NCBI GenBank assembly: GCA_031264645.1
Contig: JAISDR010000183.1
Span: 1-5,531, forward strand
DNA from: Prevotellaceae bacterium
GTDB taxonomy: Bacteria; Bacteroidota; Bacteroidia; Bacteroidales; UBA932
DNA length: 5,531 bases
Direction of reading: 5' to 3'
Position numbers and translations under genes: made by a program. The first letter of the stretch is position 1; every line of letters begins with the position of its first letter. The notes under the pieces were generated by a model. That model had not been told where the DNA came from and searched no databases. It was given only the letters and a program-made list of their open reading frames with translations. This document shows, piece after piece, positions 1 through 5,531 of this stretch.

Positions 1-578
1 CATCGGGATGCCTGCCGGTCGACGTGGGCGCAATAGTTCATAATGTCGGAACCGCTTTCTCGGTTTACGAAGCCGTACAGAAAAACAAGCCTTTAATAGA
101 CAATATCGTAACCGTTACAGGTAAAAGCATGTCCGTTCAGAGGAATTTACTTGTCAGGGTAGGAACTCCTGTCTCCAAGCTTCTGGAAATTGCAGGAGGG
201 ATGCCGGGAAATACAGGTAAAGTGATTTTTGGAGGTCCAATGATGGGAAAGGCGGCAAGCAATCCCGACGCTCCGACCCAGAAAAGCACTTCGGCGATAC
301 TGCTTATGCCCGACATGGAATCGCACCGGAGAAAACCCTCTGCCTGTATCCGGTGTTCGCGCTGTGTTTCCGTTTGCCCGATGAATTTGGAGCCATATCT
401 GCTGAAAAGACTGGCTGAATGTAAAATGTTCGAGGAATCCGAAAAAAACAGCGCCCACGACTGTATCGAATGTGGAAGCTGCGCTTACTCCTGTCCCTCC
501 AGTATTCCTTTGCTGGACTATATCCGGCTGAGCAAAACGGAAGTCCTGAAAATGAAGCGAAACAGAACAACATCCTGA
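1..578 (+). CDS. rnfC: RnfC-like electron transport complex subunit, C-terminal part (5' truncated by window edge)
   Basis: RnfC is the peripheral iron-sulfur/flavin subunit of the membrane-bound Rnf complex, which couples electron transfer between ferredoxin and NAD to ion transport across the inner membrane. The frame is open from base 3, giving 191 visible residues; the N-terminal half of the family's usual 400-plus residues lies off the window. The GTG at 24 is an internal valine in the conserved stretch PVDVGAIVHNVGTA, not a start. An SLBB-like segment follows (about residues 36-85, with GGPMMG). Next come two complete ferredoxin-type CxxCxxCxxxCP motifs, with cysteines at visible residues 115/118/121/125 and 154/157/160/164, so both 4Fe-4S sites are intact. 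The end (LLDYIRLSKTEVLKMKR) is the normal family C-terminus, so the 3' end is not truncated. Oddly, no rnfD follows; the next gene is unrelated. A paralogous RnfC-like protein outside a full Rnf operon is the main alternative. Confidence 0.88.
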   Translation, partial: SGCLPVDVGAIVHNVGTAFSVYEAVQKNKPLIDNIVTVTGKSMSVQRNLLVRVGTPVSKLLEIAGGMPGNTGKVIFGGPMMGKAASNPDAPTQKSTSAILLMPDMESHRRKPSACIRCSRCVSVCPMNLEPYLLKRLAECKMFEESEKNSAHDCIECGSCAYSCPSSIPLLDYIRLSKTEVLKMKRNRTTS

Positions 579-583
579 TTGCA

Positions 584-614
584 ATTGCTAATTTAAAAAT
601 CTTTAATATCATTG
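584..614 (+). promoter_or_regulatory. possible Bacteroidota-type promoter for the 636-1991 gene pair
   Basis: The 57-bp spacer between the rnfC stop and the next ATG is AT-rich. It contains ATTG (584-587), then 19 bases, then TATCATTG (607-614). The Bacteroidota primary sigma factor is known to prefer a -33 TTTG and a -7 TAnnTTTG about 19-21 bases apart; each box here has one mismatch. Transcription would begin around 620, leaving a leader of under 20 bases before the ATG at 636. In AT-rich DNA such a match can arise by chance, and read-through from rnfC is equally possible because no terminator hairpin is visible in the spacer. Confidence 0.3.
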
Positions 615-635
615 TAGAAAAAATATAAACAGTAT

Positions 636-1025
636 ATGAGTACTAAGAAATTGACAGACAATAAGAAATCGAAGGAAGAACCTTCAAAAAAAACGGGGAA
701 AACAGAAAAAAAGACCGGTACAGGCAAGAAAAAACTGGTGGTAAGCTATAAAAATCTCTCCCCGGAACTGATTTTTTTAGTCAAGGAAAAATATCCGAAA
801 GGGTATTCGGACTACCTTATCAAGGTGAATAAAGATAATGGCGACTTTTTTTATGCAATCACACTGGACACGGAAACCGTGGATTATCTTATTAAAGTTG
901 ATGTGAAAATCGATTCCGAAATCGAAGAAGTTGAAAAAGCGCTGTTTGAACAGCCCGACAATGTTGATGATGAATTTCCGGACAACGATTCGGAGCCGTT
1001 TGCAAGCGAGGGAGATGAGGAATAA
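636..1025 (+). CDS. conserved hypothetical protein, lysine-rich N-terminus and acidic C-terminus
   Basis: I cannot assign a function to this 129-aa protein; it resembles small uncharacterised proteins I associate with Bacteroidales genomes. Three parts are visible. Residues 1-33 are a disordered, histone-tail-like basic segment with 13 lysines. Residues 34-92 look like a small folded domain (KLVVSYKNLSPEL, YPKGYSDY, GDFFYAITLDTE), probably mixed alpha/beta, in which DYLIKV occurs twice (59-64 and 83-88). Residues 93-129 hold 17 Asp/Glu and almost no basic residues. There is no signal peptide, membrane segment or cysteine, so a soluble cytoplasmic protein is expected. The ATG at 636 is the only Met in the frame and lies in the A-rich context common for Bacteroidota starts. 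The TAA stop directly abuts the ATG of the glycosyltransferase, implying co-translation. The basic tail could suggest nucleic-acid or membrane-surface binding, but that is inference. Confidence 0.85.
   Translation: MSTKKLTDNKKSKEEPSKKTGKTEKKTGTGKKKLVVSYKNLSPELIFLVKEKYPKGYSDYLIKVNKDNGDFFYAITLDTETVDYLIKVDVKIDSEIEEVEKALFEQPDNVDDEFPDNDSEPFASEGDEE
1011..1020 (+). promoter_or_regulatory. possible ribosome-binding site inside the upstream gene's 3' end
   Basis: The purine-rich stretch GGAGATGAGG lies five bases before the ATG at 1026 and resembles a Shine-Dalgarno sequence. It also encodes part of the acidic tail (Glu/Asp codons), so the match may be coincidental. Bacteroidota often start translation without strong Shine-Dalgarno pairing, and the TAAATG arrangement alone would allow a terminating ribosome to reinitiate. 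Confidence 0.35.
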
Positions 1026-1991
1026 ATGTTCCGTTACAGCATAATTATCCCCGTATATAATCGTCCCGAAGAAATAGACGAACTGCTGAACAGTCTTAAA
1101 TTTCAGACATGGAAGGATTTTGAGCTTACAGTCGTTGAAGACGGTTCGACATTATCATGCAAATCGGTAGTCGATAAATATGCGGCATCGCTAAATCTCA
1201 AGTATTTCTACAAAGAAAATTCAGGACCGGGACCTTCCCGCAATTTTGGCGCAGGTAAAAGTCAGGGAGATTATCTGATTTTCTTCGATTCGGACTGCGT
1301 TATTCCTGAAAAATATTTTGAGGAAGTCGAAAAAGAACTGAGCCTGTCGCCTTTGACGGGCGTCTTTGGCGGAGCCGACAAGGCAAGTCCTTCTTTTACA
1401 AACATCCAAAAAGCCATCAATTACGGCATGACCTCCTTCCTCACTACAGGAGGAATAAGAGGCGGCGCTAAACGCCTGGATAAATTTTATCCGCGAACTT
1501 TTAATTTAGGCGTAAAAAAGGATGTATTCGATGATGTTGGAGGATTCTCAGCAATGCGCTATGGAGAAGACGTCGATTTCAGCATCCGTGTAATAAATGC
1601 GGGCTATGACTGCAAGCTTTTTCCTCGTGCATGGGTGTATCACAAGCGCCGGACTGATTTTAGAAAATTTTTCAAACAGGTCTATCATTCAGGCGCAGCA
1701 CGTATCGACTTGTATAAACTCTATCCCAAGTCGTTGAAACCGGTGCATGTCTTGCCTTCGATTTTCACTTTGGGAAGCGTTATGCTGTTGATATTATCCT
1801 TCTTTTCGATATATTTTCTGATTCCGCTTGTATTTTTTACCCTGCTGCTATTTGTTGACTCTTTGGCGCGCAATAAAAATGTACACGTAGCGCTCCTGTC
1901 TGTAATAGCCTGCTATATCCAGCTATACGCTTACGGATGGGGATTTATTAAATCTTTTACCGAAAAAATAATCTTCCGAAAAGGGACTTGA
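1026..1991 (+). CDS. membrane-anchored family 2 glycosyltransferase
   Basis: Inverting GT-A fold glycosyltransferase (GT2), expected to move a sugar from a nucleotide donor to a lipid-linked or surface glycan acceptor at the cytoplasmic face of the inner membrane. The start is secure because the family's first strand, YSIIIPVYNRPEE, begins at residue 4. Visible motifs are VVEDGS (Asp39, nucleotide binding), SGPGPSRNFGA (66-76), the metal-binding DxD as FFDSDC (Asp88-Ser-Asp90), the acceptor-side GGFSAMRYGEDVDF with the Glu181-Asp182 pair usually tied to the catalytic base, and a YHKRR stretch at 205-209. After residue 240 come about three hydrophobic segments (roughly 242-259, 261-277, 287-303), separated by a short basic loop, and a basic tail. 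The length of 321 aa is usual for this type. Donor and acceptor cannot be told from sequence. It is coupled to the small gene before it and converges on the lipoprotein gene 12 bp downstream. Confidence 0.93.
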   Translation: MFRYSIIIPVYNRPEEIDELLNSLKFQTWKDFELTVVEDGSTLSCKSVVDKYAASLNLKYFYKENSGPGPSRNFGAGKSQGDYLIFFDSDCVIPEKYFEEVEKELSLSPLTGVFGGADKASPSFTNIQKAINYGMTSFLTTGGIRGGAKRLDKFYPRTFNLGVKKDVFDDVGGFSAMRYGEDVDFSIRVINAGYDCKLFPRAWVYHKRRTDFRKFFKQVYHSGAARIDLYKLYPKSLKPVHVLPSIFTLGSVMLLILSFFSIYFLIPLVFFTLLLFVDSLARNKNVHVALLSVIACYIQLYAYGWGFIKSFTEKIIFRKGT

Positions 1992-2003
1992 GGATATCGA
2001 ATC

Positions 2004-3110
2004 TTAATAAGACAAATCACAGCTTTTATATTCTGCTATTTTATGCCGTACTGTGTTGATAGCGGAGAAGCAGCCGTATCCGTTTTCGATGTTTGAGACT
2101 ATGGATACCGGTTCGGAGAAAAAGTCCATGCCCGCCTTCTGCAGCGACAGGCTTCGATAATGAGCGTAGGAATTGGCGCTCAGATGGGCAACGCAAAGAT
2201 AGACCGTCGTGAGTACGGTATTGTCGCATGGCGGATCGGGATATTTATTGTAATAGTCGCTCTGTTTAAGGAAGCCAGGGTCTATCAGCAGCTTGATCGT
2301 TCCGGCAGTGTTTGCAAACGACATGTCCGAGAGCAACAGTCTGTCAAAGAGAAAAGCATCGATCTCGCCGTCCATGAGCAGCTGGGCGGCTTCCATATCC
2401 GGATTATCCTGTATCACAGCCCTGTCGCTGACAGCAATATCCCGATAGCCGATAACGGTGAGAGCGTCGGAATTTACGTCTGCAATCATGTAGGTCATGT
2501 AATAATCGCGCTGCGGCGAGTTGTCGGCCAGTCGCAGACTCAGAGGACAGCAGTCGATGGAATGAACCTGAAAGGCATCGGGAGTGAAGGGACTAAGCCG
2601 GTAAGCATTGTCGAAATGCAAAGTTTGCTGCAGGTTTACCGAAACCTCTTCAACGAGAGGAGCGTCAGGTATTGTGGCAGTTGCCGTGGCAAGGGGATAG
2701 CCTTCGATATCCAGTGTAAGCCGGTAAGTATGTCCGGCTTCGAAATGCAAATCGTGCTGCGTGAAAGAATAGCCGCTCTCATAGAAACGCAGCGACATGT
2801 CGAAACCCTCGCTCTGTAACCATGTAACTGTTTCGCCGGCAGTTTCGTCATACAGCATCACTTCGCCTTTGCGGATGATGGTTTCCTCTTCCGGTCGCCA
2901 GTTCCGGTACGAGCCTATCGAACGCGCTTCGGTGAAGGAGACAAAGAAAGTCCCGTCGGTATCTATGATTGAACTCACTGCCAGCACAGGCTGAAGATTG
3001 GCAGGCTCGACGTCGATGTAACGCATCATGCTTTCACATGCGGAAAACAGTATTGCAAAACAGACCGTAATCATACGGAAAAGAAAATTCGTGTTTTTAT
3101 TCTTATTCAT
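2004..3110 (-). CDS. DUF4249-family outer-membrane lipoprotein, partner of the adjacent TonB-dependent receptor
   Basis: DUF4249 proteins are Bacteroidota lipoproteins encoded beside TonB-dependent receptors and thought to assist them at the outer membrane, much as SusD assists SusC; their ligands are mostly undefined. From the ATG at 3110 the product has 368 residues. It begins with a basic segment, a hydrophobic core (about 9-24) and a lipobox FSAC with the lipid-accepting Cys25. The mature start (LQPVLAVSSIIDTDGTFFVSF) and the C-terminal SEPVSIVSNIENGYGCFSA (332-350) match the family's conserved ends, so the protein appears full length. The mature part also has six cysteines (187, 188, 295, 306, 347, 364). 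A GTG at 3116 overlaps the receptor's TAG by one base and would add two residues; I prefer the ATG, but either fits. The gene is expected to be co-transcribed with the receptor. Confidence 0.87.
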   Translation of the reverse strand: MNKNKNTNFLFRMITVCFAILFSACESMMRYIDVEPANLQPVLAVSSIIDTDGTFFVSFTEARSIGSYRNWRPEEETIIRKGEVMLYDETAGETVTWLQSEGFDMSLRFYESGYSFTQHDLHFEAGHTYRLTLDIEGYPLATATATIPDAPLVEEVSVNLQQTLHFDNAYRLSPFTPDAFQVHSIDCCPLSLRLADNSPQRDYYMTYMIADVNSDALTVIGYRDIAVSDRAVIQDNPDMEAAQLLMDGEIDAFLFDRLLLSDMSFANTAGTIKLLIDPGFLKQSDYYNKYPDPPCDNTVLTTVYLCVAHLSANSYAHYRSLSLQKAGMDFFSEPVSIVSNIENGYGCFSAINTVRHKIAEYKSCDLSY

Positions 3111-3115
3111 AACCA

Positions 3116-5531
3116 CTAAAATTTAAATTGATAACTGACTGAAGGTATAATGGGAAACAGGCTGATCTGCCTGTAACGGTACTGCTTGAGATTGCCGCCG
3201 CCGTAAGCCGAACTGTACGGATCGCCATCGTAACGGGTCTTTTCCTCGATATCTATATAATACGGATTTCTCCGGTTGTAAGCATTATAAACTCCGAAAA
3301 CCCACCGGCGTTCGCCCCAGCGTTTCTTCCTGATCAGACTGATGCTTAAATCGAGCCGGTGATATGCCGCCATCCTGTAGCCGTTATGTTCGCCGTATTC
3401 CATTACTTCCACCTGCGAATCGCCGGGGTTGACAGGATTGGAAACATGATATATACCTGTGGGAACGGTAATGCAGTTGCCCGAGCCGAAGACCCACGTT
3501 CCGGACATCTCCACCCGCTTGCCGAAACGCCTCACCGCGACTATGCTGAGGTCGTGGCGGCGGTCGTACTTGTAGCTGAAACGCCGTCCCTGATTCAGTT
3601 CGTCGAAACGGCGGTCTGACCACGAAAGAGTATACCCTATCCATCCGGTGAAAGCGCCGGTTTTTTTCTGCGCAAAGAGTTCAACGCCGTAACTGCTGCC
3701 CTCGCCCTGCAGCACCTTGTCCTCCCACTGGCTGTGCACGTCGAACACCGACGCGCCTTCGCGGTATTCAATCACGTTCTCCATAGTCTTGTAATATCCT
3801 TCGAGGCTCAGTTCGTAAGCGCCTCTGAAATTGTGCGCTATTCCGGCAGCGACCTGATTGGACAGCTGCGGATGAAGCATGTTTGTGGAAGGTACCCACA
3901 AGTCGGTTGGCATGCCGAGATTCGAGTTGGTCAGCAGATGGATATACTGCGCCATGCGTGAATACGACGCCTTGGCAGACAGCTCGTCCGTCAGCAGATA
4001 GCGCGCCGAGATGCGCGGCTGAATCACGTTATAGAACTGTCCGCGCACGCTGAACGCCGACCAGTGCAGTCCGACATTGGCTTTCAGACGGTCGTTCAGG
4101 CGTATGTCGTCTTCGGCATACAGTGTGTATTCGCCGGTATGGATTTTTTTCCCTCCGAAATTTACCGGAATGACTTCCGCCGTAACGCCTATGGCTCCCG
4201 GATTGAAGATGTGATATATTGCGCTGCCTCCAAAGCGGACGTAATGATTCGGCGATGGCAGATAGTCGAATGCTACCCGTCCGCTCCAGTCCTCGATTCC
4301 GCTGCGGTAATCCATTCCGTAGTACCGTTCCTTTTCTCCGGGGTCTGTTCTCCAGAGTTTCGTGAAGATATCCATCCTGTACCTGCTGTATGTGAGGGTG
4401 GTATTGCCGAACAGCTTGCCGGTGAAAACATGATTCCAGCGAAACGCCCCGGTGATGTTTCCCCATTTCAGCCCTCCCTTGCTCTTTAGTTTGCTGGAAT
4501 AGGCGTAATCGTGCCTGTCTTCCGTCTCCACCGAAAACTTATCGTCGCCCATATAGGCGCTCAGGTAGATGCGGTCTTTGGACGAAATGCGGTGATTGAC
4601 TTTGGCGGTGAGGTCGTAGAAATAATATCCGGGCATCACTTCCGTATCGCTGTCTTCGTTCATCGACTTGATAAACGGACGGGCAAGCAGGTCGATATAC
4701 GTGCGCCGTCCGGAAACGATGAATGAGGTGCGATCCTTGATGATTGGACCTTCGAGGGTCAGTTTCGAGGACACTACTCCGATTGAGCCTTCGCCGTGAA
4801 ACTGCTGCAAATTGCCTTCCTTCATGCTGATGTCGATTACGGATGATACCCGTCCTCCGTGCCGCGCGGGAAAACCGCCCTTCAGCAGCTCGATGTTGTT
4901 GATGGCGTCGGCATTGAAGACGGAAAAGAAGCCGAACAGGTGCGAGGCGTTGTAGACAGGCACTCCGTCAAGCAGAATCAGATTCTGGTCGGGACCGCCG
5001 CCCCGCACATACAGCCCGCTGCTGCCCTCGCCGCCCGACTGTATGCCGGGCATGAGCTGCAGGACTTTGAGTATGTCCGTCTCGCCAAGAAAGGCGGGAA
5101 TGGATTTCACCTGCGCCACAGGTATGTTGAGTACGCTCATCTGCGTGCGGTCTTGAACAGGCTCGGACCGGACTGCGGTGATTTCCACTTCGTCCAGCCA
5201 CAGCGCCCCGCTCATGCCGACGTCAATCACGGTATCCCTGCGGAGGGTAAACGAGTGTGTCCTTACGTTGTATCCAACGTGGGAATAAACGAGTTCGACC
5301 TCTCCGGCGGGCAGGGTAAGGCTGTAGAATCCGTACTGGTTCGACGATGTGCCAAGCGATGCGGCGCGGATATGCACCGTAGCGCCAATAAGACTCTCGG
5401 TGGTGAGGCTGTCGCGCATATAGCCGCTGACAGTGTATTTTTTGCCCTGCTTCCCCGCGCTCTGGGCGTAACAGGGGACAGTGAAAATGTATAATACTGT
5501 AATCGTCAGGAATGTTTTTAGTATTTGTACT
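3116..5531 (-). CDS. TonB-dependent outer-membrane receptor with carboxypeptidase-regulatory-like N-terminal domain (5' end just off window)
   Basis: Outer-membrane active transporter energised by TonB-ExbBD. The frame stays open to the right edge, giving 804 visible residues. The first Met (at 5419) lies inside the first domain and is not the start. Upstream of it I read a signal peptide, ILKTFLTITVLYIF and then PCYA-QS, with likely cleavage after visible residue 22 (base 5465). No ATG, GTG or TTG occurs in this upstream part, so the start must lie beyond 5531. Domains in order: CarboxypepD_reg-like domain (about 31-107); LDEVEITA (112-119), where a TonB-box-like segment is expected; plug (about 120-237) with LYVRGGGPDQNLILLDGVPV, NNIELLKGGFPARHGGR and VSSVIDISMKEG; then a beta-barrel ending in SVSYQFKF, with the C-terminal Phe that suits BAM-dependent insertion. 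It lacks the adjacent SusD-type gene and is followed by a DUF4249 lipoprotein. Substrate unknown. Confidence 0.93.
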   Translation of the reverse strand, partial: VQILKTFLTITVLYIFTVPCYAQSAGKQGKKYTVSGYMRDSLTTESLIGATVHIRAASLGTSSNQYGFYSLTLPAGEVELVYSHVGYNVRTHSFTLRRDTVIDVGMSGALWLDEVEITAVRSEPVQDRTQMSVLNIPVAQVKSIPAFLGETDILKVLQLMPGIQSGGEGSSGLYVRGGGPDQNLILLDGVPVYNASHLFGFFSVFNADAINNIELLKGGFPARHGGRVSSVIDISMKEGNLQQFHGEGSIGVVSSKLTLEGPIIKDRTSFIVSGRRTYIDLLARPFIKSMNEDSDTEVMPGYYFYDLTAKVNHRISSKDRIYLSAYMGDDKFSVETEDRHDYAYSSKLKSKGGLKWGNITGAFRWNHVFTGKLFGNTTLTYSRYRMDIFTKLWRTDPGEKERYYGMDYRSGIEDWSGRVAFDYLPSPNHYVRFGGSAIYHIFNPGAIGVTAEVIPVNFGGKKIHTGEYTLYAEDDIRLNDRLKANVGLHWSAFSVRGQFYNVIQPRISARYLLTDELSAKASYSRMAQYIHLLTNSNLGMPTDLWVPSTNMLHPQLSNQVAAGIAHNFRGAYELSLEGYYKTMENVIEYREGASVFDVHSQWEDKVLQGEGSSYGVELFAQKKTGAFTGWIGYTLSWSDRRFDELNQGRRFSYKYDRRHDLSIVAVRRFGKRVEMSGTWVFGSGNCITVPTGIYHVSNPVNPGDSQVEVMEYGEHNGYRMAAYHRLDLSISLIRKKRWGERRWVFGVYNAYNRRNPYYIDIEEKTRYDGDPYSSAYGGGNLKQYRYRQISLFPIIPSVSYQFKF

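Noticed and set aside
24..26. GTG as the start of the RnfC-like gene
   Set aside because: The frame is open upstream to base 3 and the residues before it (SGCLPVD) continue the conserved RnfC motif, so this is an internal valine codon.
576..590. Palindromes ATTGCAAT and GCAATTGC after the rnfC stop as a terminator or operator
   Set aside because: They are short, AT-rich, without a loop or a following T-run, and too small to call an operator without further copies.
147..612. Minus-strand open frames opposite rnfC
   Set aside because: The plus strand encodes two intact CxxCxxCxxxCP motifs and a normal RnfC end; the antisense translations show nothing recognisable.
579..635. tRNA, small RNA or riboswitch in the spacer
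   Set aside because: At 57 bp the spacer is too short for a tRNA or a typical riboswitch, and no stable stem is visible.
2160..2819. 219-codon plus-strand open frame
   Set aside because: Antisense to the DUF4249 lipoprotein, which has a lipobox and conserved family ends. The plus-strand translation shows no recognisable domain or plausible start signal.
4029..4466. 145-codon minus-strand open frame in another frame of the receptor barrel
   Set aside because: It is out of frame within the receptor's beta-barrel coding region and its translation is low-complexity, rich in Arg and His, typical of a shifted frame. The receptor frame itself is continuous, so there is no frameshift.
4859..5494. 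211-codon plus-strand open frame
   Set aside because: It lies wholly antisense to the signal peptide, regulatory-like domain and plug of the receptor, whose protein motifs are unmistakable. Its translation shows no recognisable domain; long antisense frames are expected in this GC-rich stretch.

Overview
The window looks like chromosomal DNA of a member of the Bacteroidota, probably Bacteroidales. The main reason is the pair of genes on the right: a TonB-dependent receptor that begins with a carboxypeptidase-regulatory-like domain, followed directly by a DUF4249-type lipoprotein. This arrangement is known from that phylum. The RnfC fragment on the left and the small lysine-rich/acidic protein beside it fit the same assignment. 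No genus can be named from sequence alone.

Layout: (1) Positions 1-578, plus strand, hold the C-terminal part of an RnfC-like electron-transport subunit whose beginning lies off the left edge. (2) Positions 579-635 are a 57-bp AT-rich spacer with a possible Bacteroidota-type promoter. (3) Positions 636-1991, plus strand, hold a translationally coupled pair: a 129-aa protein of unknown function with a basic N-terminus and acidic C-terminus, and a 321-aa family 2 glycosyltransferase with a membrane-anchoring C-terminus. The stop of the first directly abuts the start of the second (TAAATG). (4) After 12 bp, positions 2004-5531, minus strand, hold the DUF4249 lipoprotein and, upstream of it in transcription order, the TonB-dependent receptor. 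The receptor runs off the right edge only a few codons before its presumed start.

How the genes work together: the two halves are convergent and seem functionally unrelated. The receptor and lipoprotein overlap or nearly touch and probably form one outer-membrane uptake unit of unknown substrate. The small protein and glycosyltransferase probably share one transcript; the glycosyltransferase should act at the cytoplasmic face of the inner membrane in surface glycan synthesis, and the small protein's role is unknown. The RnfC fragment would belong to the ion-pumping Rnf complex, yet no rnfD follows it as would be usual. Base composition differs clearly between the halves: hand-counted 60-base lines give about 35-45% G+C on the left and about 52-73% on the right. 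There is no gene-free stretch longer than 57 bp, and I saw no RNA gene, mobile element or CRISPR array. I found no convincing new system; the most open questions are the orphan position of rnfC, the small protein coupled to the glycosyltransferase, and the substrate of the receptor pair.
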